This document shows positions 1 through 7,142 of a DNA stretch of 64,000 nucleotides, piece by piece. The stretch is from Paraburkholderia hayleyella (GTDB lineage Bacteria > Pseudomonadota > Gammaproteobacteria > Burkholderiales > Burkholderiaceae). Position 1 is the first letter of the stretch. Each line of letters begins with the position of its first letter. The translations under genes and the position numbers were made by a program. Under the pieces are notes generated by a model. The model did no database searches, had not been told where the DNA came from, and saw only the letters and a program-made list of their open reading frames with translations. The stretch is taken from assembly GCF_009455685.1 (NCBI RefSeq), contig NZ_QPES01000001.1, positions 992,001 through 1,056,000 of the forward strand, read 5' to 3'.

Positions 1-33
1 CCGGGGTGACAGCCGGAATGTTTCGTGGCGGAC

Positions 34-56
34 AGCCGCTCCAAAGCGGTTTTTTT
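34..56 (+). terminator. Hairpin with T-run at the start of the C4-type leader
   Basis: CCGCT (36-40) pairs with AGCGG (45-49) around a CCAA loop, followed directly by a run of seven T. It has the shape of an intrinsic terminator on the plus strand, just upstream of the C4-like RNA. The stem is only five pairs, so it may be weak or may act in leader attenuation. Confidence 0.4.
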
Positions 57-59
57 ACG

Positions 60-222
60 TCCGGTCCGTATACCTTGTGCCTTTTATGGTCGGGCCTTGG
101 TGGGGGTGCGTTCGCGCACGCCGGTTCCCACGGACGCCGGTCTGTCAACCCTGCCTTGTGCCCGGCCACCCTATTTGACAGTAGGGCGTCGGGTTATCCA
201 ACCCGTCTGTGGAGGCCGCATC
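60..222 (+). ncRNA. C4-type antisense RNA region (P4/P1 immunity RNA-like)
   Basis: Three hairpins follow one another: GTGCG-TTCG-CGCAC (106-119) with outer TGGG/CCCA pairing, CCCTA/TAGGG (169-186), and GGGTT-ATCC-AACCC (191-204). They lie directly before the Shine-Dalgarno GGAGG at 211. This arrangement, including the CACCCTATTTGACAG segment and the GGTTATCCAACC hairpin, matches what I recall of C4 antisense RNAs of phages P1/P7 and the CI RNA of P4. Those RNAs pair with the leader of the downstream operon and silence it. Ends are approximate. A covariance-model search with the Rfam C4 family would settle it. Confidence 0.5.
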
Positions 223-224
223 CC

Positions 225-401
225 ATGCGCCCTGTTCTCGCTCGTCCCGAGCAAACCCAAACTTCATCCATCCCCGCCATCGTTGCTGACGCGATCCGTC
301 GTGCCGCGCTTGCACCATCCGAGCGTGCCGCACTCGACATTGCTGGCGGCGCGCTCGTTGCCGTTGCTGAACTTGCCCGTGTGGAGGTTTGCCTTGGCTG
401 A
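225..401 (+). CDS. Small hypothetical protein of the P4-like operon (58 aa)
   Basis: Starts with ATG at 225, nine bases after a good GGAGG at 211-215, and runs 58 residues. The reading frame stays open upstream, but that stretch is the structured C4-like RNA, so the internal ATG with its Shine-Dalgarno is preferred. The product is alanine-rich and predicted mostly helical, with no motif I recognise. Its stop overlaps the start of the next gene by 8 nt, suggesting coupled translation. In satellites of this type the position is often held by small regulatory (ash/icd-like) proteins. Function here is unknown. Confidence 0.5.
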   Translation: MRPVLARPEQTQTSSIPAIVADAIRRAALAPSERAALDIAGGALVAVAELARVEVCLG

Positions 402-729
402 CTGTTTGCGGCATCCACTCGAAAGCGGCTACGAAATTTTCCCAGCCAACGCGGAAACGCTCCGGCTACCCACTGCGGCTATTGCCCTGTACCTGAACCG
501 GGCACACCAGTTGGCAGCAGGCGCGCGCGTCGTCTGTTGTTTCCTGCGTAACAACGGTGCGGCTGAAAGTGATGAATCCGGCCTGCCTCTTTCTCCCGTT
601 ACGACAGAAGGCCTGCTGCAACTCACCGAACTGGCCGCTAGGCAGTTCATCGACTCACTTGAAGAAGCCGCAGTCCGTGAAGTAACAACCTGCGCTGATG
701 CACACAGCGTGATGGAGAGGCCAGAATGA
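394..729 (+). CDS. Hypothetical protein of the P4-like operon, TTG start (111 aa)
   Basis: The start is TTG at 394, seven bases after GGAGG (382-386), and it overlaps the preceding stop codon. The frame is open much further upstream, but only this start has a ribosome-binding site. The protein is about 111 residues, has no transmembrane segment, and shows no motif I can name. Its TGA overlaps the ATG of the primase gene as ATGA, so it belongs to the same coupled operon. It may be an accessory replication or regulatory protein of the element, but that rests on position only. Confidence 0.55.
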   Translation: MADCLRHPLESGYEIFPANAETLRLPTAAIALYLNRAHQLAAGARVVCCFLRNNGAAESDESGLPLSPVTTEGLLQLTELAARQFIDSLEEAAVREVTTCADAHSVMERPE

Positions 730-1010
730 GCTCATTCCCATTTCGCCGCGACCGTATCCCGTCCGTCGCTGACGTACTGGCATTGCTCTCCATCGAAGCC
801 GGAAAGCCAAATGCATCGGGCTATATGCAGGTGCGTTGCCCGATTCACGGCGAGCGCAATCCAAGCCTAAGCGTTCATGCCGAACAGGGTAACTGGCGCT
901 GTTTCGCGTGTGGAGAAGCTGGCGGCGATGCGCTTGAACTGTATCGACGTGCGAGGGGTATTCCATTCACGCAGGCAGCACGTGAGCTTGGCGCATGGGA
1001 GGAGCAATGA
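726..1010 (+). CDS. CHC2 zinc-finger primase-type protein (94 aa)
   Basis: A 94-residue protein made almost entirely of a CHC2 zinc-binding domain. The ligands are CPIH around residues 39-42 and CFAC around residues 59-62, the pattern found at the N-terminus of DnaG-type primases. It probably recognises template DNA for primer synthesis during replication of the element. The TOPRIM catalytic part is encoded by the next gene, so the primase appears split over two proteins. Both ends overlap neighbours by 4 nt (ATGA), which indicates translational coupling. Family assignment is firm; the role as a split primase is inference. Confidence 0.85.
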   Translation: MSSFPFRRDRIPSVADVLALLSIEAGKPNASGYMQVRCPIHGERNPSLSVHAEQGNWRCFACGEAGGDALELYRRARGIPFTQAARELGAWEEQ

Positions 1011-3079
1011 GCGCTGTTCCTCTGGACGTGGCCTTGACCGATCCCGACTACATGGAAGCAGCGGGACGGCTCTTCAGGGCAAAGAAGGTGGAGGGCTTCG
1101 AGCCAGTCGCGCTGCATCTGTACCGCGTTCCTGACGGTACGATTCTTTACGCCCGCGTGCGGATGCACAAGCCAGCGGCTAACGGCGGGCACGAGAAGTT
1201 TATTCGTCCCTTCTGGCACAACGGTGCACGCTGGACACATGGCGAGCCGAAACAGGGCGGCGGCAAGCTGCTATATGGCTTGCCCGATCTGGTCGCACAT
1301 GCGGATGCGGTGGTGGTCATCGTCGAGGGCGAGCAGAAGGCGGATGCGCTTACGAAGATTGGCGCGGGCCGGTTGATTGGCATCACCAGCGGCGGCGCGA
1401 CGAGCGTGGGTACGGCAGACTGGTCGCTGCTGGCAGGCCGTCATGTCCTGCTTTGGCCGGACTATGACGCGCCCGGCGCGAAGTATGCCAACGAGGTAAC
1501 CGCAAAACTGGACGAGCAGCGCTGCACAGTAGAACGGCTCGACGTGACCGCGCTCGGCTTGCCTGATGCCGGTGACGTGATGGACTGGCTGGTATCGTTC
1601 GAAGTCGCTCATAAGCGGGTGCCAAACGCTGATGAGGTGCTGGCATTGCCGCGAACTGACGATGCGCCAATTGCCAGTGAAGATCCCGAAACAACGGTAC
1701 CGAAAACGGAAAACGAAACCGACGAACAGGCCATTGAACGGCTAGCCGCGCTCAAGCCGATGCAGTACGACCGGGTGCGCGGTGCCGAAGCCAGACGAAT
1801 GGGCGTAAAGGTATCGACGCTCGACAGGATGATCCTCGCCACGCGCAGCAGCGAAAGCCGGGCGGATGATCCCTTTCCAGAGGTGGAACCATGGCACGAG
1901 CCAGTAGACGGCGCAGCGCTTCTGGATGAGCTTGTGCGCGTAGTACAGCGCTTTATTGTGTGCAACACCGCCACCGCCCACGCAACGGCGCTCTGGATCA
2001 CGATGACCTGGCTGATTGATTCGGTGGACGTTGCACCGATTGCAGCCATCACCGCTCCCGAAAAGCGTTGCGGCAAATCACAGTTGCTCTTCCTGATTGG
2101 CAGGCTGTCGAGCCGCCCGCTTGCCGCCAGCAATATCACACCCGCTGCACTGTTTCGCGCTATCGAGGCATGGAAACCCACGCTGCTAATTGATGAGGCG
2201 GATGCCTTCATGCGCGAGAACGAGGAACTGCGGGGCCTGCTGAACTGCGGACACACACGGGATAGCGCATACGTGGTGCGAACCGTGGGCGACGATCACA
2301 TGCCTAAACAGTTTTTCGTATGGGGAGCGAAAGCGATTGCGGGCATCGGCCACCTTGCTGACACGCTGATGGACCGATCAATCACGCTGGAGCTACGGCG
2401 CAAGCTGGCGCACGAACAAGTGGACAAGCTGCGTCACGCTGAACCAGGCCTTTTCGAGCGTCTGCGCGCGAAACTGGCGCGCTGGGCCGACGACAACGAA
2501 GAAACAGTACGTGTTGCGCGCCCAGTGATACTCGATGCGCTGCACGACCGCGCCGCTGACAACTGGGAGCCGTTGCTCCAGATTGCCGGGAATGCAGGTG
2601 GTGCGTGGCCAGAGCGGGCGCGGCAGACTGCGCTTGTGCTGTCGGGCGGTAGCGAACAGGCCCAAAGCACAGGGACCGAACTGCTGGCGGACATTCAGGA
2701 GGTATTCGAAACGAGGAAAGCAACGCGCCTCTTTTCTGCTGACCTGCTGGATGGACTGCTGTTGGACGAAGAAAAGCCTTGGGCAACATGGCGCGGCGGC
2801 AAGCCGATGACGCTCAAACAACTGTCCAACCGGCTGGGCGAATACGGCATACGAAGCGCACAGATACGCATTGGCTATGAATCGAAGAAAGGATTCTTGC
2901 GCAGTCAGTTTGATGATGCTTTCAACCGGTATCTGTCTGTTACACCCACTTCCACCATTTCAAGCGAAACATCGAAACAAACCCGTGCTGGCGGGTGTTT
3001 CGCTGTTTCGGATAGCAACGGGAAAACCATAGCGGAAGAGGTTCATGTGATCAACAGCGACGACGAGGAGAGTCTATGA
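1007..3079 (+). CDS. TOPRIM and DUF3631 domain replication protein (690 aa)
   Basis: Large replication protein of the island. Residues about 101-170 form a TOPRIM domain, with the acidic motifs VVVIVEGEQKADAL and LLWPDYDAPG expected of a primase active site. The second half is the DUF3631 P-loop region: a Walker A-like APEKRCGKSQ near residue 348 and a Walker B-like LLIDEADAF near 390, so it is probably a helicase or ATPase. The start at 1007 is chosen because GGGAGGAG at 997-1004 precedes it; an in-frame ATG at 995 lies in front of that site. With the CHC2 protein it would supply primase-helicase activity, as the alpha protein does for P4. Confidence 0.85.
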   Translation: MSAVPLDVALTDPDYMEAAGRLFRAKKVEGFEPVALHLYRVPDGTILYARVRMHKPAANGGHEKFIRPFWHNGARWTHGEPKQGGGKLLYGLPDLVAHADAVVVIVEGEQKADALTKIGAGRLIGITSGGATSVGTADWSLLAGRHVLLWPDYDAPGAKYANEVTAKLDEQRCTVERLDVTALGLPDAGDVMDWLVSFEVAHKRVPNADEVLALPRTDDAPIASEDPETTVPKTENETDEQAIERLAALKPMQYDRVRGAEARRMGVKVSTLDRMILATRSSESRADDPFPEVEPWHEPVDGAALLDELVRVVQRFIVCNTATAHATALWITMTWLIDSVDVAPIAAITAPEKRCGKSQLLFLIGRLSSRPLAASNITPAALFRAIEAWKPTLLIDEADAFMRENEELRGLLNCGHTRDSAYVVRTVGDDHMPKQFFVWGAKAIAGIGHLADTLMDRSITLELRRKLAHEQVDKLRHAEPGLFERLRAKLARWADDNEETVRVARPVILDALHDRAADNWEPLLQIAGNAGGAWPERARQTALVLSGGSEQAQSTGTELLADIQEVFETRKATRLFSADLLDGLLLDEEKPWATWRGGKPMTLKQLSNRLGEYGIRSAQIRIGYESKKGFLRSQFDDAFNRYLSVTPTSTISSETSKQTRAGGCFAVSDSNGKTIAEEVHVINSDDEESL

Positions 3080-3183
3080 GCGTTGCGCAGATTTTAAGCA
3101 GGGCGGAAACACTTGGTGTGTATCTCCGGCATGGCCGTACCTATGGGGGCATTTTGGTATCAAGGGCCGTGAATTCGCCCTGA
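3076..3183 (+). pseudogene. Truncated TubC-docking-like small ORF at the element end (35 aa)
   Basis: An ATG overlaps the DUF3631 gene stop (ATGA), and the frame runs 35 residues beginning MSVAQILSRAETLGVYLRHG. This resembles the first helix of TubC N-terminal docking-like proteins, which I recall next to DUF3631 genes in Burkholderia islands. Those proteins are longer, so this copy looks cut short, perhaps at the recombination junction about 135 bp before the tRNA. It could also be an intact very small gene. Assignment is tentative. Confidence 0.35.
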
Positions 3184-3248
3184 TGCCCCCGTACGTGCCC
3201 CCGACATGTCCCCGCTGTCAACGGTGAAACCTTGCAGATGCGGGCAAC

Positions 3249-3284
3249 AAAAAACCCCGCGAAGCGAGGCTTGGCGGGGTTTTC
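3249..3284 (-). terminator. Intrinsic terminator of tRNA-Leu
   Basis: AAAACCCCGC (3251-3260) pairs with GCGGGGTTTT (3274-3283). Read on the minus strand the hairpin is followed by six T. It lies just downstream of the tRNA-Leu gene and is probably shared with the convergent island operon. Confidence 0.75.
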
Positions 3285-3316
3285 TGGTGAAACTTTGGCG
3301 TTGCTTGAATATTCTT

Positions 3317-3401
3317 TGGTGCCTCGGGCCGGAATCGAACCGGCACTCCTTTCGGAACCGGATTTTGAGTCCGGCGCGTCTACCAATTTCACCACCGAGG
3401 C
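3317..3401 (-). tRNA. tRNA-Leu (anticodon CAA)
   Basis: The minus strand folds as a complete 85-nt class II tRNA. The acceptor is GCCTCGG/CCGAGGC with A discriminator and encoded CCA, the D loop carries GGTAGAC, and the anticodon stem GCCGGA/TCCGGT encloses a loop with CAA. There is a long variable arm and the T arm contains GGTTCGATTCC. It decodes UUG. Its 3' end faces the island to the left and is the probable integration target. Confidence 0.95.
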
Positions 3402-3731
3402 ATGACCTGAAGAGACGGGGCAACCTGGCCATGTTTCATGTTTGAATCATGGCGGCACTGTTACACCCTTACCCCTTACCTTACTTACCTTAACCACCTA
3501 TCTCGCCGGAACCCGCGCTAACCTGCCCATTTTGCTCATCTGACCATGACGGCCATGGCAACTCATGGCTACTGCGCGCGGCGAAGACGCGAATTATGGC
3601 GGAAATTGTCGCGCGGAGCAAGGCTAGCATGTGCTTCATGCAAACGGCGGCGAAGCCGGGTGTGAAGCTAGGGAAAGCCTCGCGTACTGCAATGGCACAA
3701 TGCGGGTTTGGTGTTTCAGCTTAGGAACATA
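3402..3731. other. Intergenic stretch between tRNA-Leu and ykgJ-like gene
   Basis: No convincing gene. It contains a run of imperfect CCTTACC-type pyrimidine repeats (about 3465-3494) upstream of the tRNA and several degenerate GGCGG/GCGCG patches. The tRNA-Leu promoter should lie on the minus strand here, but no strong match to -35/-10 was found. Confidence 0.4.
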
Positions 3732-4100
3732 GTGTCGATTACTGCTTCCCCGTTTCTGTTTCTTGCTGCGGACAAGGCCAGTTTTGCCTGCCGCCCGGCA
3801 TGCGGCGCATGCTGCATTGCACCTTCCATTTCCAGCCCAATTCCAGGCATGCTGCAAGGCAAGGCCGCAGGTGAGCGCTGTGTGCAACTTGGTGAGGATT
3901 TGCGCTGCGCGATTTTCGGCCAGCCTGAGCGGCCTGCTTGCTGCTCCGGTCTGCAAGCGCAACAGCCGATGTGCGGCAATTCACGCGACGAAGCGCTGGC
4001 ATGGCTGACTCAACTTGAGCGGCAAACCCAACCGGCGGCCTTGGTGTCGCGCTTGGTGCCACCCTTGGTGCCACCCTTGTGCCACGTTAACCTGGCCTGA
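3732..4100 (+). CDS. YkgJ-family cysteine cluster protein
   Basis: The N-terminal cysteine cluster CRPACGACC (residues 20-28) followed by PGM.GKAAGERC and CAIFG.PERPACC is the signature of YkgJ-type (CxxxCxxCC) proteins. These are presumed to bind zinc or an iron-sulfur cluster, and their function is not established. The start is taken at GTG 3732 because AGGA lies five bases upstream; TTG 3708 and GTG 3711 are alternatives. The C-terminus carries a short in-frame repeat (LVPPLVPPL) made by two copies of a GGTGCCACCCTT unit, probably a slippage expansion that lengthened the tail. Predicted cytosolic. Confidence 0.75.
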   Translation: MSITASPFLFLAADKASFACRPACGACCIAPSISSPIPGMLQGKAAGERCVQLGEDLRCAIFGQPERPACCSGLQAQQPMCGNSRDEALAWLTQLERQTQPAALVSRLVPPLVPPLCHVNLA

Positions 4101-4216
4101 ATACACCAAGGGGGAATCGCACCCGCATTCGTTTTCCTGATGCCGCGCCTCCACCCCACAGAGTGCATCGCTATGCCGCGATGCACTCGCAGACATCTCA
4201 ACTGGAGAGAATTTCG

Positions 4217-4801
4217 ATGACTGGTTTCGCTGCCCCACTGAGGCGCCGTTTTCTGCGTGCCGCAGCGGTTGCCGCTGGAGTGACGCTGGCATTGCCTGCT
4301 GGCGCTGTTTCGATTTTTCCATTTTTCCCCAAGCACTACACGTTCTCGCAGCAGCAGGTACAAACGGCGGTGCAGCGCAAGTTTCCATATCAGCACACGG
4401 TTTCGCAGGTATTCGAGATCGCATTGACTAACCCGGTCGTGGGTTTTCTCGCCGATTCGAACCGTGTCTCCGTGCAACTGGATGTGCGTCTGGCGAGCCC
4501 GTTCATGCCGCAGCCCGTGACGGGCGTGTTCACCGTGTCGAGCCAGCTGGCCTATGATCCGGCCAGCCGCTCCGTCGTGCTGAAAACGCCGCAGGTTGAA
4601 AACGTGAGCCTTAGCGGCCAGGCTCAAGCCTATACGCAGCAGATCAGCGCAGCCGTCACGCTGCTGTCGGCCCAGTTGCTGGATAACTATCCGGTCTACA
4701 CGTTCAAGCCCGAACAGTTGCAATTTGCCGGTGTGAACTACGAACCCGGTACAATCACCGTCCTTACAAATGGCATACGCGTCGAAATCGTCGAAAAATG
4801 A
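4217..4801 (+). CDS. DUF1439 domain-containing exported protein
   Basis: A 194-residue protein with an N-terminal RRRFLRAA motif and a hydrophobic stretch ending at AGA, which resembles a twin-arginine or Sec signal. The mature part, with repeated beta-strand-like segments such as VSVQLDVRLASPF, fits the DUF1439 family of periplasmic or lipoprotein-like proteins (E. coli YceB type, lipid-binding fold). No lipobox cysteine is visible. The start at 4217 has GGAGAG upstream; an in-frame ATG at 4163 would add 18 residues before the signal. uppP follows 52 bp later on the same strand. Confidence 0.75.
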   Translation: MTGFAAPLRRRFLRAAAVAAGVTLALPAGAVSIFPFFPKHYTFSQQQVQTAVQRKFPYQHTVSQVFEIALTNPVVGFLADSNRVSVQLDVRLASPFMPQPVTGVFTVSSQLAYDPASRSVVLKTPQVENVSLSGQAQAYTQQISAAVTLLSAQLLDNYPVYTFKPEQLQFAGVNYEPGTITVLTNGIRVEIVEK

Positions 4802-4853
4802 CAGGCGCGGCCAATCTTTCTAAGCATGACGAACATTTAATGAGGGCCTGCGG

Positions 4854-5687
4854 ATGGACTGGATATTAAGTTGCAAGGCGCTGATTTTAGGCCTTGTTGA
4901 AGGGTTGACTGAATTCTTGCCGGTGTCGAGTACGGGTCATCTGATCGTTGTCGGCAGTTTGCTGAATTTCACGGGCGAACAGGCGAACACATTTGATGTC
5001 GTGATCCAGCTTGGCGCGATTCTCGCGGTGTGCTGGGAGTTCCGGCGGCGGATTGGCTGCGTGCTGGTGGGGCTGCCGACACAGCCCAGTGCCCGGCGTT
5101 TTGTCCTGAATGTGTGTGTAGCGACGATACCCGCGGTGGTTCTGGGTTTTCTCTTTGAAAAAACCATCAAGGCGGCGCTGTTTTCGCCCGTACCCGTTGC
5201 GCTGGCGCTGGTAGTGGGAGGCGTGCTGATTCTTTGGGTCGAGGCGCGCCAGCACGAACGGGCCGCGCCGCCGCGCGTGCAAGCGGTGGAGGAGATCAGG
5301 CCGCTCGATGCGCTGAAAGTCGGTTTTGCACAGTGTTTTGCGCTGATTCCCGGTATGTCGCGTTCAGGTTCGACGATTATCGGCGGCATGCTATTTGGTC
5401 TCGAGCGCCGGGTGGCCACCGAGTTCTCGTTCTTTCTGGCAATCCCGATTATTTTTGGCGCGACGGCTTATGAGCTGTACAAAAACTGGAGCGCGCTTTC
5501 ACTCGATGCTTTCGGCACGTTTGGTATTGGCTTTGTCGCCGCCTTTATCAGCGCCTTTGCTTGCGTGCGCTGGCTGCTGCGCTACATCGCCACGCACGAT
5601 TTCACCGTGTTCGCGTGGTATCGCATTGGCTTTGGGCTGCTGATCCTGCTGGTGGGGTATAGCGGCGGGTTGAACTGGTCAGAGTAG
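4854..5687 (+). CDS. uppP: Undecaprenyl-diphosphatase UppP (BacA)
   Basis: Integral membrane phosphatase that converts undecaprenyl pyrophosphate to the monophosphate, recycling the lipid carrier for peptidoglycan and LPS; its overexpression gives bacitracin resistance. The hallmarks are present: EGLTEFLPVSSTGHL at residues 16-30 and PGMSRSGSTIIGG in the middle, both catalytic loop regions, in a chain of several hydrophobic helices. Length (277 residues) is normal for Burkholderia. It is followed by a strong bidirectional terminator shared with convergent trmB. Confidence 0.95.
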   Translation: MDWILSCKALILGLVEGLTEFLPVSSTGHLIVVGSLLNFTGEQANTFDVVIQLGAILAVCWEFRRRIGCVLVGLPTQPSARRFVLNVCVATIPAVVLGFLFEKTIKAALFSPVPVALALVVGGVLILWVEARQHERAAPPRVQAVEEIRPLDALKVGFAQCFALIPGMSRSGSTIIGGMLFGLERRVATEFSFFLAIPIIFGATAYELYKNWSALSLDAFGTFGIGFVAAFISAFACVRWLLRYIATHDFTVFAWYRIGFGLLILLVGYSGGLNWSE

Positions 5688-5747
5688 GTAGGGCGAGCGG
5701 TGCGGGATGAAGCGATGCTCTTTCGCCTCATCCCTGGGTCTTGAACC

Positions 5748-5783
5748 GAAAAAGGTCTGCGCCGCGAGGGCAGACCTTTTTTG
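5748..5783. terminator. Bidirectional terminator between uppP and trmB
   Basis: AAAAAGGTCTGC pairs with GCAGACCTTTTTT around a short loop, with A/T runs on both sides. It serves convergent uppP (plus) and trmB (minus). Confidence 0.85.
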
Positions 5784-5788
5784 CTTCT

Positions 5789-6562
5789 TCAGCCGGTAAG
5801 GCGGCGGCGGAACACCAGATCCCACACGCCATGTCCGAGCCGCAAGCCTCGGCGTTCGAACTTGGTCACCGGGCGGTATTCGGGGCGGGGGGCGTAGCCG
5901 TCGGCGGTATTTTCCAGCGAGGGCTCGGCGCCCAGCACGTCGAGCATCTGTTCGGCGTAATGCTGCCAGTCGGTGGCGCAGTGCAGATAAGCGCCTGGCT
6001 TGAGCCGGGAGGCGAGCAAGGCGACAAATTGCGGCTGGATCAAGCGGCGTTTGTGGTGGCGTGCCTTATGCCACGGATCGGGAAAGAAAATATGCATACC
6101 GTCGAGGCTGGCCGGAGCCAGCATCTGCTCCAGCACTTCCACGGCATCGTGCTGAACGATGCGGATATTCGCCAGCGCCTGTTCGCCCATTAGCTTGAGC
6201 AGCGCACCGACGCCGGGTTCATGGACTTCGACGCCAATGAAGTCTTCGCCGGGACGATGTGCGGCGATCTCTGCTGTGCTTGCGCCCATGCCAAAACCGA
6301 TTTCCAGCACGCGCGGCGCGTGGCGGCCAAAGAGCGCATCCCAGTCAGGTTGCGCTGGCGCGAAGGGCACGATAAAGCGTGCACCGAACTCATCCATGGC
6401 ACGGCGCTGCCCCGTCGAAACCCGCCCGGCCCGAGTGACGAAACTGCGGATGCGGCGATGGTGGAGGTCTTCGTGACGAGGCGCGGTGGCGCTGTCTGCG
6501 GCGCTTTCGGTGGGATTTTGCGGAGAGTCCGGCAAGTGGGTTTCGGTGGGGTCGTGAATCAT
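5789..6562 (-). CDS. trmB: tRNA (guanine-N7)-methyltransferase TrmB
   Basis: SAM-dependent enzyme that makes m7G46 in the variable loop of tRNAs. The chain contains RVLEIGFGMGAS, the SAM-binding motif, then FIGVEVHEPGVGALL, and FPDPWHKARHHKRRL, the TrmB-specific PDPW motif. About 257 residues. The frame is open for another 52 codons upstream, but the ATG at 6562 gives the usual length; the first 50 residues after it are variable and acidic, as in Burkholderia homologues. The upstream neighbour on this strand has been replaced by an AT-rich insertion. Confidence 0.93.
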   Translation of the reverse strand: MIHDPTETHLPDSPQNPTESAADSATAPRHEDLHHRRIRSFVTRAGRVSTGQRRAMDEFGARFIVPFAPAQPDWDALFGRHAPRVLEIGFGMGASTAEIAAHRPGEDFIGVEVHEPGVGALLKLMGEQALANIRIVQHDAVEVLEQMLAPASLDGMHIFFPDPWHKARHHKRRLIQPQFVALLASRLKPGAYLHCATDWQHYAEQMLDVLGAEPSLENTADGYAPRPEYRPVTKFERRGLRLGHGVWDLVFRRRLTG

Positions 6563-6640
6563 CGTCAATGAAGTCGGTAAGAAAAGACCAGTAAAAGGCC
6601 GGTGCGGGAGCCGGTGAGCCGGGGCTGTGCCCTCCGGATG

Positions 6641-6667
6641 AAAAAACCGCCTTCGTGGAGGCGGTTT
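6641..6667 (-). terminator. Hairpin terminator-like element upstream of trmB
   Basis: AAACCGCC (6644-6651) pairs with GGCGGTTT (6660-6667), followed on the minus strand by a T-run. It points toward trmB, yet there is no minus-strand gene upstream for it to terminate. It may be a leftover of a lost neighbour or may attenuate trmB. Confidence 0.5.
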
Positions 6668-7142
6668 ATCGAGTGGCCTGCAGGATGGGCGGGTTGATCG
6701 GACATGGCGGGCAAGCAAGGACTTGGGGAACTTTAGGTAACTTCTGCAAGTTACTGACCGATTCAGTCATTTGCAGTTTGTGCCGCAGCGTCAACTGACC
6801 CAGCTGATGCTATTCAACTCATTGATATATAAGGTTTTACAGTATCGCTGGCCGTAGCGGCGGGGCGATTATGGACTCGTTTGCTGCCACTGGCAAGATC
6901 ATGCTGGAAGAGGCTCGAAAATCGGTCATTTATGCACTGCACATAAATTAGAATGGTTCCTCAAAAACGTCTGGTTTGGGCCGCATCAGCCTTATGCGAT
7001 AAAGGTTTGACAGAATTTCAGCGCCCGTTTGGCCGATGTTGGGGGGGAGACGGAATGCTGTTCCCGAACCATTTTCAATGCGCTGTCACTAAAGCTCGGT
7101 TTCTACGAAAAATTTCGTTTGAGCGATACGAGGTATGACGCG
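6668..7142. other. AT-richer intergenic stretch before the orphan protein gene
   Basis: About 475 bp with no gene I can support. Base composition falls toward that of the following gene, suggesting the transferred segment begins here. Small frames such as 6953-7138 lack a plausible ribosome-binding site. Confidence 0.4.

Larger units (their letters stand above)
1..3319. mobile_element. Right-hand end of a P4-like integrative element abutting tRNA-Leu
   Basis: A block of plus-strand genes typical of P4-like satellites and small genomic islands ends at the 3' end of a tRNA-Leu gene. In order it holds a C4-type antisense RNA region, two small overlapping genes, a CHC2 zinc-finger primase, a TOPRIM/DUF3631 protein and a broken small ORF. 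The genes overlap by 4-8 nt, as in a translationally coupled operon. tRNA 3' ends are the usual target of tyrosine integrases, so the junction near 3317 is the likely attachment site. The left end, the integrase and the second att copy lie outside the window, so element identity and exact boundary are inferred. Confidence 0.55.

Noticed and set aside
6..224. Open frames covering the left edge (starting at 6 or 25)
   Set aside because: They run through the structured C4-like RNA, and good ribosome-binding sites exist only for the internal starts at 225 and 394.
3141..3432. Minus-strand frames across tRNA-Leu
   Set aside because: They translate the tRNA gene and its terminator; the sequence folds as a complete tRNA.
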